Shown here: positions 1 through 9,426 of the stretch, piece by piece
Layout of the letters: each line of letters opens with the position of its first letter
Position numbering within the stretch: position 1 is the first letter of the stretch
Assembly (NCBI GenBank): GCA_945883795.1
Contig: CAMCYC010000007.1
Span: 1 to 64,000 of the forward strand
Length of the DNA stretch: 64,000 bases
Reading direction: 5' to 3'
DNA from: Sulfurimonas crateris
GTDB taxonomy: Bacteria; Campylobacterota; Campylobacteria; Campylobacterales; Sulfurimonadaceae
The notes under the pieces: generated by a model
Database searches by the model: none
What the model was told of the DNA's origin: nothing
Seen by the model: the letters and a program-made list of their open reading frames with translations, nothing else
Translations under genes and position numbers: made by a program

Positions 1-570
1 TCTCGCCCTTTTGATGCAGACCGAGATGGTTTTGTCATGGGTGAAGGTGCAGCGGCTCTGGTCCTTGAAGAATATGAAGTTGCAGTGGCTCGTGGTGCAA
101 AAATTTATGGTGAAATTATTGGTTTTGGCGAAAGTGGTGATGCAAATCATATCACAACACCAAGTCTTGATGGACCATTTCGTGCTATGCGAGCAGCGTA
201 TAAAATGGCAGGTGAGCCAAAACTTGATTATGTCAATGCTCATGGAACAAGTACTGCAATTAATGATAAAAATGAAACAGCCGCTTTAAAACAATTACTT
301 GGTGGAAAAGAGAACTGTCCTCCAATGAGTTCTATTAAAGGTCAAATAGGACATTGTCTTGGTGCTGCTGGTGGTATTGAAGCTGTCACTTGTTTGATGG
401 CTATGCGTGATGGAATTATTCCTCCAACTATTAATTATACAACTCCAGATGAGAATTGTGATTTGGATATTGTTCCAAACAAAGCAAGACACGCTGAACT
501 GAATATAGTTATGAGCAACTCTTTTGGTTTTGGTGGAACAAATGGTGTTGTTATTTTTAAGAAAATTTAA
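1..570 (+). CDS. fabF: 3-oxoacyl-ACP synthase II (FabF), C-terminal part
   Basis: Partial gene, open at the left window edge and read in frame from base 1. It condenses malonyl-ACP with acyl-ACP in the elongation cycle of type II fatty acid synthesis in the cytoplasm. Two catalytic histidine motifs of the KAS family are visible, [11 protein letters not shown] and [12 protein letters not shown], as is the C-terminal glycine-rich NSFGFGGTN. The active-site cysteine lies upstream, outside the window. About 190 residues are present of the usual 410 or so. The ORF track begins at an internal Met; the true start is off-window. accA follows after 16 bases, so the two are probably co-transcribed. Confidence 0.96.
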   Translation, partial: SRPFDADRDGFVMGEGAAALVLEEYEVAVARGAKIYGEIIGFGESGDANHITTPSLDGPFRAMRAAYKMAGEPKLDYVNAHGTSTAINDKNETAALKQLLGGKENCPPMSSIKGQIGHCLGAAGGIEAVTCLMAMRDGIIPPTINYTTPDENCDLDIVPNKARHAELNIVMSNSFGFGGTNGVVIFKKI

Positions 571-586
571 AGTTTAAGGATTTAAG

Positions 587-1522
587 TTGGCAATTTATTT
601 AGATTTTGAAAAGAAAATCAAAACAATTGAAGAAGATATTATATCTGCACAAGTTCGTCATGATGAGCAAGCTGAGGTTATCCATAAGGCTTCATTAGAA
701 AAAGAAGTTGCAAAAACATTCAAGAATTTGTCTGATTTTCAAAAACTTCAACTTGCTCGTCATCAAGATAGACCTTATGCACTTGACTATATTAATTTGA
801 TTGTACGGGATAAATATGAAATTCATGGTGACCGACATTTTAGTGATGATGCTGCTATTATCTGTTATATTGGTTATATTGGAGATGAAAAAGCTGTTAT
901 TATCGGTGAGCAAAAAGGGCGAGGTACAAAAAATAAACTTAAAAGAAATTTTGGTATGCCACATCCCGAAGGTTATAGAAAAGCTTTGCGTGCTGCAAAA
1001 TTGGCAGAAAAGTTTAAACTCCCACTTCTTATGCTTATAGATACTCCCGGTGCATATCCAGGGATTGGTGCAGAAGAAAGAAACCAAAGTGAAGCAATTG
1101 CAAGAAATCTTCTTGAACTTTCAGAGCTTGATACACAAACAATTTCTATAGTGATTGGTGAAGGCGGAAGCGGTGGCGCTTTGGCTATTGGTGTAGCGGA
1201 TAGACTTGCTATGATGCGATATTCTATTTTTAGTGTTATCTCTCCTGAGGGGTGTTCAGCGATTCTTTGGAATGACCCAACTAAAGTAGAAACTGCAACA
1301 AATGCGCTTAAAATTACGAGTCAAGATTTAAAAGAGCAAAAATTAATAGATGATATTGTTGATGAACCTCTTATTGGTGCACATAGAGATAAAGAGGGTG
1401 CTGCAAAAGCTATGGCTGATTATTTTTTAGCAGAACTTAAAACACTTCGTACTATGTCTAGTCAAGAGAGATTAGATGCTAGATATGAAAAATTAGTGAG
1501 TCTTGGTGCATATTCAGAGTAA
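587..1522 (+). CDS. accA: acetyl-CoA carboxylase carboxyltransferase subunit alpha
   Basis: This is the alpha subunit of the carboxyltransferase half of acetyl-CoA carboxylase, which makes malonyl-CoA for fatty acid synthesis together with AccD. Its 311 residues match the family length. The crotonase-like core shows DTPGAYPG and [15 protein letters not shown], the oxyanion-hole region. The start is TTG, preceded at good spacing by AAGGA, giving an N-terminus MAIYLDFEK typical of AccA. It sits 16 bases after fabF, forming a fatty-acid pair, and ends at a strong hairpin terminator. Confidence 0.97.
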   Translation: MAIYLDFEKKIKTIEEDIISAQVRHDEQAEVIHKASLEKEVAKTFKNLSDFQKLQLARHQDRPYALDYINLIVRDKYEIHGDRHFSDDAAIICYIGYIGDEKAVIIGEQKGRGTKNKLKRNFGMPHPEGYRKALRAAKLAEKFKLPLLMLIDTPGAYPGIGAEERNQSEAIARNLLELSELDTQTISIVIGEGGSGGALAIGVADRLAMMRYSIFSVISPEGCSAILWNDPTKVETATNALKITSQDLKEQKLIDDIVDEPLIGAHRDKEGAAKAMADYFLAELKTLRTMSSQERLDARYEKLVSLGAYSE

Positions 1523-1542
1523 ACTTTACTCTGGATTTTTTT
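1515..1542 (+). terminator. rho-independent terminator after fabF-accA
   Basis: CAGAGTAAA and TTTACTCTG form a near-perfect stem overlapping the accA stop codon, followed by a run of seven T. It lies between the convergent accA and the exonuclease gene. The T run faces the plus strand, so it mainly serves accA. Confidence 0.75.
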
Positions 1543-2323
1543 CTTGTAAGGGGTCAAATTTTGGTCTCTTTAATCTTTTCCCCTCTTTAGAAAATTTGAT
1601 AAGGTCTTCTGGATTATTGATACTTTCTGTACATTGTGCTAATGATAATTTAAAAAGCTCATAAGTTGTAATGACATCACTCATGGCTCTATGATGTGTT
1701 GCATTTGGATTGAGATTTAAGCTATCGTTGAGGTATGAGAGTGCATAGCGATAGGAGGTAATGGTGCGTTCTGCTAGTGCAATAGAGCATAAACTTCTGT
1801 TGAGGAGTGGTTCTAAACCAACTTTTTTGAGCATTGCTGATATGAACTTATAATCAAATTTAACATCATGGGCTATAAAAATAGTTTCTGCTAAAAAAGT
1901 TTTAAAAGAAAAAAGCACCTCTTTTAAACTAGGAGCATTTTTTGTATCTTCAAGTGTAATCCCTGTAATCATACTAATATGGTAATTTATCTCGTCACAT
2001 TTTACAAGTGATTCAAATCTATCTATAATTATCCCATTTTTTATTTTGAGAGCGGCTATTTCTATGATTTGATGTTTATCATGTTTGGAGCCATTTGTTT
2101 CAATATCAACGATACAAAATTCTGCTTCTTCCATGGCAATAAATTTGGTATCAAAAAAATATTGCCCTTTGCGTTTGATAATATTTAAGCCTTGCGCTCT
2201 CCAAATTTCTAACGATAAATCTAAACTTTCATTAATTTGCTCTTTGAGTGCTTCCATCGGCAAGCCAGAAGATGATAATTTAGATATGCTTTTGGCATCT
2301 AAGCTAAAATCATAACTTAGCAT
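1526..2323 (-). CDS. DnaQ-like 3'-5' exonuclease (DEDDh) with extra N-terminal segment
   Basis: A 265-residue protein. The DEDDh exonuclease fold starts near residue 68: Exo I DIE (D73, E75), Exo II with H152-D153 and D157 (AHDVKFD), and Exo III H211 with D216. All five acidic/His positions are present, so it is probably an active 3'-5' nuclease on DNA or RNA. The first 60 residues form no domain I recognise. It could be a proofreading epsilon-like subunit or a stand-alone repair or RNA-trimming nuclease; the sequence does not decide. Its start overlaps the end of trpF by 14 bases, so it is translationally coupled to it. Confidence 0.85.
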   Translation of the reverse strand: MLSYDFSLDAKSISKLSSSGLPMEALKEQINESLDLSLEIWRAQGLNIIKRKGQYFFDTKFIAMEEAEFCIVDIETNGSKHDKHQIIEIAALKIKNGIIIDRFESLVKCDEINYHISMITGITLEDTKNAPSLKEVLFSFKTFLAETIFIAHDVKFDYKFISAMLKKVGLEPLLNRSLCSIALAERTITSYRYALSYLNDSLNLNPNATHHRAMSDVITTYELFKLSLAQCTESINNPEDLIKFSKEGKRLKRPKFDPLQEKNPE

Positions 2324-2897
2324 TTTTGATAAACTCCGTAACTTTTAAAATATCTTTTTTCCCATGAGAAAATTCTACCCCACTGCTAACATCTACACCA
2401 TAAAATCCATATTTTTTTACAGATGCTACATTGTCTGGATTGAGTCCACCCGCTAAAATAATTTTTGAACAATCAATATCATTAAACCATTCTATATTTA
2501 ATCTTTTTCCTGCACCGCCATATGCCTCACAGTAAGCATCAATAAGTCTGTATTCATCACTAAATTGTAAAATATCTTTGAGCTCTTTTGCTCGTATAAC
2601 TTTTATGTAAGGGATTTGTAACGCTTCGTATAATGTAGCGTCTGCATCAAAATGGAGTTGAGCCAAAGTTGCCCCTACATTTTGAGATATAGAGTTGATA
2701 GTATCGGCATTAACATTAACAAAGAGAGCGACTTTTTCTACAAATGGCGGAAGTTGTTTTATTATCTCTTTTGCTTTTATGGGAGATATATATCGAGGAG
2801 AATGTTCATAAAATACAAATCCAAGAGCATCAGCACCTGAATTTATAGCATTCATGGCATCTTCATAGGATGTTATTCCACAAATTTTGACTCTCAT
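2310..2897 (-). CDS. trpF: phosphoribosylanthranilate isomerase
   Basis: Catalyses the Amadori rearrangement of phosphoribosylanthranilate in tryptophan synthesis. It is a TIM-barrel protein of 195 residues, the family size. The N-terminal MRVKICGIT carries the catalytic Cys, and GVDVSSGVE near the C-terminus carries the catalytic Asp and phosphate-binding region. It stands apart from any other trp gene and lies between rpe and an exonuclease, with 4-base and 14-base overlaps, so the operon is rpe-trpF-exonuclease. Confidence 0.96.
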   Translation of the reverse strand: MRVKICGITSYEDAMNAINSGADALGFVFYEHSPRYISPIKAKEIIKQLPPFVEKVALFVNVNADTINSISQNVGATLAQLHFDADATLYEALQIPYIKVIRAKELKDILQFSDEYRLIDAYCEAYGGAGKRLNIEWFNDIDCSKIILAGGLNPDNVASVKKYGFYGVDVSSGVEFSHGKKDILKVTEFIKNAKL

Positions 2898-3532
2898 TTA
2901 AGACTCTCTATAGCCTCTTTTTTACTTGCGTGGTTAAATACATAATTACCAGCCACAACAATATCCACCCCCGCATCTTTGAGCAATTGAATATTTTTAT
3001 TGCTGACGCCACCATCTACTTCTATAAGACAATTTGGATTCATTCTTTTTCTCATCTCATCGAGTTTTTTTGCTTTTGGAATTACCGTTTCTATAAAGCT
3101 TTGTCCACCAAATCCAGGATTAACACTCATTAAAAGTACCATGTCCAAATCTTGAAGGAGATATTCAATTGATTCAGGTGGTGTATGTGGATTTAAAACA
3201 ATAGCGGGTTTGATTCCAAGTGAGCGAATTTTTTGGATAAGTCTGTGAGGATGTTTTTCTTCTTCAATATGAAAAGAGATATATTCAGGTTTGAGTGGTG
3301 CAAAAAGTTCTACGAAAAAAGTGTTATTTTGTACCATGAGATGAATATCCAAAGGTTTTGTTGCAGCTTTTGCGATTGCTGAAACTACTACGGGTCCAAT
3401 TGTGAGGTTTGGAACAAAGTGTCCATCCATGACATCAACATGAACCAAATCACAACCCGCCTCACAAATTGCTTCAACATCTCTTTGCAGATTACCAAAG
3501 TCAGCAGATAAAACACTAGGAGCTACTTTCAT
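2894..3532 (-). CDS. rpe: ribulose-phosphate 3-epimerase
   Basis: Interconverts ribulose 5-phosphate and xylulose 5-phosphate in the pentose phosphate or Calvin pathway. The 212-residue TIM barrel shows the metal and catalytic motifs HVDVMDGHFVPN near residue 32, DIHLMV near 64, MSVNPGFGGQ near 136 and EVDGGV near 168. It is the first gene of a minus-strand operon with trpF and the exonuclease. The 68-base gap to the upstream gene's stop is AT-rich and could hold its promoter. Confidence 0.97.
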   Translation of the reverse strand: MKVAPSVLSADFGNLQRDVEAICEAGCDLVHVDVMDGHFVPNLTIGPVVVSAIAKAATKPLDIHLMVQNNTFFVELFAPLKPEYISFHIEEEKHPHRLIQKIRSLGIKPAIVLNPHTPPESIEYLLQDLDMVLLMSVNPGFGGQSFIETVIPKAKKLDEMRKRMNPNCLIEVDGGVSNKNIQLLKDAGVDIVVAGNYVFNHASKKEAIESLK

Positions 3533-3600
3533 TATTTTCCTTTTTATATAAATGATTTTTTATAAAACAATACTCTATTATTACTATTTAGAAGACACTT

Positions 3601-4992
3601 TTATCTTGTAAGAAAAAATAAGAATTTATCACCATTAAATGTTAAATCTACTTGTACACCTTTTCTTCTTGCTGACATTTCAATCAAGGAATCTATAGGA
3701 CTATAAGTTCGAGGAAGTGTTATATTTACAGATATCCCTTTGTCAGCTAAGAGCGATTTTACTTTTCCACCTATAATATTGACAAGTTCTGAAAGAGAAT
3801 CAAGAATCAAATCTTCATCATCTATCCCTTCGCCAATAAGTAATTCACAAGCTTTTTTAGCTATACCTTTTGGAAAAACTAAGATTATCATCCCATCTAT
3901 TTCACCATAAAATCCTATAGAACCAGCAATTTTATCTTTTTTATCTAGTACTTCTATGTCATGTATTTGAACACTTTTTTTGACTGCTGTAGAGTTTGTC
4001 ATCATCTCAATAATTAAAACAGTTGCATCAATAAATCGTGGAAGTTCACTCACTATAATTTTATTGAGTTGTCGTTTATTTACTACAGAAGTGCCACCAC
4101 CTCCAAGTTCTAGGAGTAACTCTTTGTCTTGTAAAATATCATCCATTTGATTAAAAAACATCATGCCAGAATCTTCCATCGTTTCTTTAAAAGCTATAGG
4201 CGTTTTTTCAAAGGTATAGCCCACAAAACAGATAGTTGCATTATATTCTGCAGCAGAACTAGCAAGTCTAGAAAAAAAGTTTAAGGCATGAACATTCATG
4301 CCAACTACTTTGTACGCATCAAATATAAAGAGTTTAAACCCTACATTTAAAGAATTGTTATGGTAATCAATGTTAAAAGTAGTTCCGAGGTCTACATCTA
4401 AAAAGGATTTAATAGTATAAATAATAGCGTTTCCTGCTACACGAGTAGCAATTTTTTGTCCCATTTGCCCTATATAACTATCTTTAATGATAAAATCATA
4501 AGCAGTTGGATGCGAACTTTTTTCTAAAAAATCATTTTCATTTACTGCTATTATTGGATTGTGACCATTATCATGAAGCTCAATTGCCATAGCAGATCGT
4601 TGAGATTTATCTTCATTGTACAATAGAACAGTTTTACTATTATCTTTAAAAGAGGAAGTAAAAAGTGATGCAATTTCGTATGTCTCATAAAGTGAAAAAG
4701 TAAGTTCGTCTTTATAGAATTTGTTAATTGTGTGAAACTTTTTTTTATCATAATCACAAAAACCAACTATAGCATGATTGGCTATACGAACTTTTTTAAA
4801 CATTTTTATAAAGGCTTCTAAACCATTAGGATTAAAAAATATAACTTTTTTAAGAGATACGAGAACCATATTTACCTTGAGTGCGGCAGTTGCTTGTATA
4901 TCCTCAATACTTAAAAATGCAGCTGAACTATTCCCATCCAAAAAACCTTGCGGTGTAAAGACGGCTATATTATCTTTGACTGTTGCTCTCAT
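3601..4992 (-). CDS. STAS-like / CheX-like multidomain protein
   Basis: A 463-residue soluble protein. Residues 1 to about 95 resemble a STAS/anti-anti-sigma fold. The middle (about 115-290) looks like a degenerate receiver followed by a second STAS-like repeat. Residues 310-463 look like CheX: they contain ELVNIIGGK, matching the ExxN phosphatase signature of CheX/CheC/FliY proteins. A role in dephosphorylating CheY-type receivers is an inference from that motif. It starts two bases after the stop of the HDOD gene, so the pair is one operon. The Che operon is 9 kb away. Confidence 0.7.
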   Translation of the reverse strand: MRATVKDNIAVFTPQGFLDGNSSAAFLSIEDIQATAALKVNMVLVSLKKVIFFNPNGLEAFIKMFKKVRIANHAIVGFCDYDKKKFHTINKFYKDELTFSLYETYEIASLFTSSFKDNSKTVLLYNEDKSQRSAMAIELHDNGHNPIIAVNENDFLEKSSHPTAYDFIIKDSYIGQMGQKIATRVAGNAIIYTIKSFLDVDLGTTFNIDYHNNSLNVGFKLFIFDAYKVVGMNVHALNFFSRLASSAAEYNATICFVGYTFEKTPIAFKETMEDSGMMFFNQMDDILQDKELLLELGGGGTSVVNKRQLNKIIVSELPRFIDATVLIIEMMTNSTAVKKSVQIHDIEVLDKKDKIAGSIGFYGEIDGMIILVFPKGIAKKACELLIGEGIDDEDLILDSLSELVNIIGGKVKSLLADKGISVNITLPRTYSPIDSLIEMSARRKGVQVDLTFNGDKFLFFLTR

Positions 4993-4993
4993 A

Positions 4994-5794
4994 TTATTTT
5001 TCTATCCCTATAATTGTTGAAAATTCTTCATAAATATCTTCTACATACTCGATTTGAAAATCGATAAAGTCATTGAGTCCTGCTTCTATAATTTGTGGTT
5101 TTGAGAGTTCATAAAATAATAAAAGATGCATCCATTTTCCAAGTTCATTAATTGTTGCATCATGTGAGGGTTTTATTCCTGAAGATGCTTGTAATATTTC
5201 CGAAATTTTATTTGGCATTTCCCATTTCTGGGCAATTTGTTCACAAATATCAAATAAATCTACATGACAAAGTCGTTGTAAAATTGTATTGTAATCAAGT
5301 GATTTTACACTTCTTAGAAGTTTAACCTCTTGTATTTTTTCATTGAAAAGTGCTTCTGTAATGATAATACTCGCTGGAAGGAGTGTTATAGCATTTTGGA
5401 TATCTACATCTTTGATGTTGAGATGGGTTAAAATTTTTTGCCATTGTATTGATAAATAATCTTGAAGTGAATGAAAACCTGAAGCATTGAGTTTAAATAA
5501 AACCCATTTTTTTGGAGAGAGTAAAGTTATCATGTAATTATAAACGGTTTGTTTAGAGCCAGCTACTCCCAATATTCCAAATATTTGCGAAATCTCACTC
5601 ACCTCATTTCTAAACCCATAAATAGGTTTATTAACAATGTTTTTAAGATATGTTTTTAATGCCAAATCAGTTTCGGCTACTTTAGCGGCTTTGGTTAATT
5701 CGCCCATGTTTAAAAACATTAAAGTTTCTTTCAATGCTTTTGGTGCAGGTGGAATTCGTTCTATGTAATCATCTATCTTATTTTTTGTAATCAT
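4994..5794 (-). CDS. HDOD domain protein
   Basis: A 266-residue protein. The start MITKNKIDDYIERIPPAPKAL and the following helices match the HDOD fold, a catalytically dead relative of HD phosphohydrolases found in signalling proteins. The HD metal ligands are not apparent, as expected for HDOD. It is co-transcribed with the downstream STAS/CheX-like gene. A link to chemotaxis or c-di-GMP signalling is likely but not shown. Its promoter must lie in the 159-base gap it shares divergently with rpmB. Confidence 0.72.
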   Translation of the reverse strand: MITKNKIDDYIERIPPAPKALKETLMFLNMGELTKAAKVAETDLALKTYLKNIVNKPIYGFRNEVSEISQIFGILGVAGSKQTVYNYMITLLSPKKWVLFKLNASGFHSLQDYLSIQWQKILTHLNIKDVDIQNAITLLPASIIITEALFNEKIQEVKLLRSVKSLDYNTILQRLCHVDLFDICEQIAQKWEMPNKISEILQASSGIKPSHDATINELGKWMHLLLFYELSKPQIIEAGLNDFIDFQIEYVEDIYEEFSTIIGIEK

Positions 5795-5891
5795 AAGTAA
5801 AACATCGCTTCTTTGGGAAATTTTATATCTGGTTATTTTAACTTTAATTGTATTAAGATAGATATAAATTTAATAAATATTCTGACTTAAG

Positions 5892-5919
5892 TTGAAGTTT
5901 TGCTTTGAATAGGTATAAT
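5892..5919 (+). promoter_or_regulatory. sigma-70 type promoter of rpmB
   Basis: TTGAAG and TATAAT are separated by 16 bases, and the -10 ends 34 bases before the rpmB start. This is the best -35/-10 pair in the window. Confidence 0.7.
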
Positions 5920-5953
5920 TCGCAACTTTAAAAACCTACATAAGGAAGCTGAT

Positions 5954-6142
5954 ATGGCAAGAAAATGTGCTATTAGTGGCAAAGGCCCAATGAGCGGGAA
6001 CAATGTTTCTCATGCAAAAAACAGAACAAAGCGTCGTTTTTTATTAAACTTAAGAGCAGTTCGTATTACGCTAGAAGATGGTAGTACAAAAAAGATTAAA
6101 GTTTCTGCTAGAGAATTACGAACACTTAAAAAAAATTCGTAG
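5954..6142 (+). CDS. rpmB: 50S ribosomal protein L28
   Basis: Small basic ribosomal protein of 62 residues, the usual length. The family start [20 protein letters not shown] and the core [10 protein letters not shown] are clear. The ribosome-binding site TAAGGA precedes the ATG and a strong promoter lies upstream. A potassium channel gene follows after 16 bases and may be read through from this promoter. Confidence 0.98.
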   Translation: MARKCAISGKGPMSGNNVSHAKNRTKRRFLLNLRAVRITLEDGSTKKIKVSARELRTLKKNS

Positions 6143-6158
6143 TTAAAAAGAGATAAAT

Positions 6159-7289
6159 TTGAATCTTTTACAAAGGATTCGTGAATTTATTCACTGGGAG
6201 TCTTCTCCCAAACCTGCTTATAACCTTTTACCAGAACTTTACTCTCAATTAAAACCTTTTCGCCTCCCACTTATTTTAACGGTTTTAACAATGCTAATTG
6301 GAACAATTGGATATGTTATTATTGATAATTTTTCATTAATGGATGCAATATACCAAACGGGTATCACTTTTACTACAGTTGGATTTGGAGAGATATCACC
6401 TATTTCACAAGCAGGTAGAATTTTTACGATTACCCTTATTATCGCTGGATTTGCAGTATTTTCTATTGCGTTGGGTATTTTAGTCGCAGAGCTCAATAGA
6501 GGAATTATAATTGTCATTTTAAAGGAGCGAAGAATGCTGTATAAAATTGCACGGTTGAAAAAACATTTTGTTGTTTGCTATCATAATGAATACACGATAG
6601 AAGTAACGAAGCAGTTGCGAGAAAATCATATCCCTTTTGTGGTTATTGACCCAAGACCTGAAATACATGCATGGGCTATTGAAAATAAATATCCAGTATA
6701 TTTACAAGCAGAACCCCATGCAGAGCTGAGTATGCTTAAATCACATTTAAGTTCTGCTAAAGGTTTGATTACTCTTTCTAGCTCAATTGCAGACAATATT
6801 GCCATTATTGCTTCAGTGCGTTTGTTTGAAAAAGAGCATTACTTGCCACACCCTTATTATGTGATATCTTCGGCTGATAGCATGAGTGATGTTGAAAAAC
6901 TCAAAAAATTAGGTGCAGATACTGTCGTGTCTCCAACAAAGCTCACAGCTCAACGGGTGAGTGCCATGGCGGCTCGCCCTGATATGGAAAATTTACTTGA
7001 AGAGTTTTTATATAAAAGTGATAATCCACTCGACATGGAGGAGATAGAAGTCCCTAAATATAGCTGGGCAGTTCTTAAAAAGTTAAAAGAAACTCATATA
7101 CGGGAGATTACAAATACATCTATTATTGGAATAACAAAAAAAGATGGTAAATTTGTGGCGATGCCCAAAGGTGATGTTTTGGTTACAAGTGAATGTAAAC
7201 TCCTTGTAATTGGAACTCGAAACTCAATTAATATAACAAGAGGCTTATTAAAAAGAAGAGAGAAGCCAAAGGAACTGAAATTTGTATAA
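6159..7289 (+). CDS. two-TM potassium channel with RCK/TrkA domains
   Basis: A 376-residue inner-membrane protein. It has one transmembrane helix near residues 35-55, a pore loop with selectivity filter TTVGFGE near 72-78, a second helix near 86-110, then a cytoplasmic RCK_N domain (about 130-250) and an RCK_C/TrkA-C domain (about 290-370). This is the MthK/Kch-type plan for ligand-gated K+ channels. The RCK nucleotide-binding loop reads FVVCYHNEYT and lacks the usual GxGxxG, so NAD(H) binding may be lost. The start is TTG. It overlaps argJ by eight bases. Confidence 0.88.
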   Translation: MNLLQRIREFIHWESSPKPAYNLLPELYSQLKPFRLPLILTVLTMLIGTIGYVIIDNFSLMDAIYQTGITFTTVGFGEISPISQAGRIFTITLIIAGFAVFSIALGILVAELNRGIIIVILKERRMLYKIARLKKHFVVCYHNEYTIEVTKQLRENHIPFVVIDPRPEIHAWAIENKYPVYLQAEPHAELSMLKSHLSSAKGLITLSSSIADNIAIIASVRLFEKEHYLPHPYYVISSADSMSDVEKLKKLGADTVVSPTKLTAQRVSAMAARPDMENLLEEFLYKSDNPLDMEEIEVPKYSWAVLKKLKETHIREITNTSIIGITKKDGKFVAMPKGDVLVTSECKLLVIGTRNSINITRGLLKRREKPKELKFV

Positions 7290-8469
7290 TATAATTAAAC
7301 TCGATAGCGGAGTATGCGCTAGTGAAGGCTTTTTTGCGGATGGTATTAGTGCAGGACTCAAACCAAATGGTGCAAATGACATGGCATTTATTTATAGTGA
7401 AGTTCCATGTGAAGTTGCCTCATCTTTTACAACGAATAAAATGACGGCTGCTCCAATTCGCCATTTTAGAGCAAAGGGTGAGTTTAAAACAAACTTTGTC
7501 ATGATAAACTCAAAAAATGCAAATGCCATGACTGGAACAAAAGGGATAGCAGATATTGATGAAATTTTAAGTGCAGTTACATCAATTCATACGCAACTTC
7601 TTAATCCTGTTATGAGTTCAACAGGTGTGATTGGGGTACGAATACCAAAAGAAAAAATTATTAATGGTGCGAAACTTTTTGATTTAAGTGTTAAAAATCC
7701 TCATGGTGCAGCAAAAGCTATTATGACTACTGATAGTTTTTCTAAAGAGATAGCGTTTAAAATAGAGCTAGAAGATGGACGCAGTTTTAACATGGGAGCG
7801 ATGGCAAAAGGTGCTGGGATGATAAATCCTGCTATGGCAACTATGCTTTGTTTTATTACAACTGACGCTACAGCAACGAAACAAGAGATGCAAGAGATTT
7901 TGGACAAAGCGATAATTACTACTTTTAATGCAGCAAGTGTTGATGGAGACACTTCTACAAATGATACTGTTATACTTTTAAGTAATGGTAAAAGTGGTGC
8001 ATTTCATAAAGAAGCTTTTGCAGAGGCATTGCATACAACCATGCTCTTTTTAGCAAAAGAGATGGTAAGAGATGGTGAGGGTGCAACAAAACTTGTCACT
8101 TATAAAGTAACTGGTGCAAAAGATGATTTAGAAGCACAAAAAGTAGCAAAAGCACTTTCAGATTCTCTTTTGGTTAAGACTGCATTGTATGGTGAAGACC
8201 CAAATTGGGGGCGTATTGCTTCAACCGTGGGTGCGAGTGGTGTAGAAGCGTATGAAGAAACTTTGAGTGTCTATTTTGATGAACTTTGTGTCTATGACAA
8301 AGGGGAACTTCTTTTTAATGATGCCATGGAAGAAAAAGCTGCAAAAGTGATGAAACAAAGCAGTTTTACTATCTCTTGTGATTTGGGTGTTGCAAATGGA
8401 AGTTTCACCGCTTATGGATGTGACTTAGGGCATGAATATGTCAAGATAAATGCAGATTACAGAAGCTAA
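7282..8469 (+). CDS. argJ: bifunctional glutamate N-acetyltransferase / N-acetylglutamate synthase
   Basis: Makes N-acetylglutamate and recycles the acetyl group from N-acetylornithine in arginine synthesis. The 395-residue precursor is cleaved before a nucleophilic Thr; the site is visible as KGAGMINPAMATML near residue 180. Family motifs GEDPNWGRI and the C-terminal NADYRS are present. The start is TTG with AAAGGAA seven bases upstream, inside the end of the channel gene. argC, the next arg gene in this window, is 4.6 kb downstream, so the arg genes are scattered. Confidence 0.96.
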   Translation: MYNIIKLDSGVCASEGFFADGISAGLKPNGANDMAFIYSEVPCEVASSFTTNKMTAAPIRHFRAKGEFKTNFVMINSKNANAMTGTKGIADIDEILSAVTSIHTQLLNPVMSSTGVIGVRIPKEKIINGAKLFDLSVKNPHGAAKAIMTTDSFSKEIAFKIELEDGRSFNMGAMAKGAGMINPAMATMLCFITTDATATKQEMQEILDKAIITTFNAASVDGDTSTNDTVILLSNGKSGAFHKEAFAEALHTTMLFLAKEMVRDGEGATKLVTYKVTGAKDDLEAQKVAKALSDSLLVKTALYGEDPNWGRIASTVGASGVEAYEETLSVYFDELCVYDKGELLFNDAMEEKAAKVMKQSSFTISCDLGVANGSFTAYGCDLGHEYVKINADYRS

Positions 8470-8478
8470 GGCTTCTGT
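8459..8478. terminator. hairpin between convergent argJ and metF-like gene
   Basis: ACAGAAGC, loop TAAG, GCTTCTGT: a perfect 8-bp stem with the argJ stop in the loop, two bases from the stop of the opposing gene. The T tract is poor on both sides, so it may be a weak bidirectional terminator. Confidence 0.5.
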
Positions 8479-8479
8479 A

Positions 8480-9391
8480 TTAACTTAAAATATCTTTTGC
8501 TATTTTAAACTGATTAGCTGTCATGAGATGAATTTTTGGATGTAAATCTTTTAAATCTTCAAAGAGTTTTTTACTAAGCTCAAATCCAACTTTATATTCT
8601 TCTTCTATCCCTTTAGCATTTGCAGTTCGTAATGCTTCAATCCAACTATTTGGTACATTTATCCCAGGAACATGGGCTGAGAGAAATTGAGCTGTTCTAA
8701 GTTTTGTAATTGGAAATATTCCAAAAATGAGTTCTGCTCTTTTTTGTTCTGGACAACACTCTTGATTTGCATTTTCTTTTAATTCCAAAAGCAGTTTTGC
8801 ATTTTCTAAGTCATAAACAGGTTGTGTAATAATTCCAATTGCTCCATGTTTTATCTTTTTTTGCATCTTTTTTTGAAGTGTTTTTGGATTTTTGGCATAA
8901 GAATTTATCACAGCAAAAGGGTAAATTTGTTGTGGTTGTACAGCTAAAGGTTTTCCTGCATAATTCATGCCAGAATTAAAAGCGGAGATAATATCAAGTA
9001 ACAAAGAACTATCCCCCTCAAAAACACCTTTGGCATGGGGTTGGTCTGAGATTGTTGCAGGGTCACCAGTGAGTGCTAAAATTGCTCTTACATCTACTTC
9101 GTTTGCACCTAAAAGGTCAGATTGCAAAGCAATTTTATTTCTATCTCTCATGCTCATCGTTGCAATTACAGGTTTATGGAATCTATCTTGTAACATTTTT
9201 GCTGCAAAAAGAGGATTATATTTTAGCTTTGCAAGGGGATTGTCTGTTGTTGAAAATCCATCTACAAGTTTATCAAGTTCTAACTCTGCTATTTTATCAA
9301 TAATAGGGGAAAAAATAGGCGAATGAGCCGGCGTAGTTTCGAGTGTTATGAATGTGCCATTATTTAATTTATCTATAAGTTTATCAAACAA
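8480..9391 (-). CDS. methylenetetrahydrofolate reductase family protein
   Basis: A 303-residue FAD TIM barrel of the MetF family, reducing methylene-THF to methyl-THF for methionine synthesis. Visible features are the early catalytic Glu in TLETTPAHS, the segment RDRNKIALQSDLLGANEVDV and ALTGDPA. It is more divergent from E. coli MetF than expected, so it may be a family variant. The start is TTG with TTAGGA upstream. It is transcribed divergently from serB from a shared palindromic promoter. Confidence 0.8.
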   Translation of the reverse strand: MFDKLIDKLNNGTFITLETTPAHSPIFSPIIDKIAELELDKLVDGFSTTDNPLAKLKYNPLFAAKMLQDRFHKPVIATMSMRDRNKIALQSDLLGANEVDVRAILALTGDPATISDQPHAKGVFEGDSSLLLDIISAFNSGMNYAGKPLAVQPQQIYPFAVINSYAKNPKTLQKKMQKKIKHGAIGIITQPVYDLENAKLLLELKENANQECCPEQKRAELIFGIFPITKLRTAQFLSAHVPGINVPNSWIEALRTANAKGIEEEYKVGFELSKKLFEDLKDLHPKIHLMTANQFKIAKDILS

Positions 9392-9408
9392 AAAAAATCC
9401 TAAGTGGG

Positions 9409-9426
9409 TATAATTTCGAAATTATA
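9409..9426. promoter_or_regulatory. overlapping divergent -10 boxes in a perfect palindrome
   Basis: TATAATTTCGAAATTATA is an 18-bp perfect palindrome that presents TATAAT on both strands. The plus box lies 31 bases before serB and the minus box lies upstream of the metF-like gene. Both genes may share or compete for polymerase, or the palindrome may be an operator. Confidence 0.6.
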
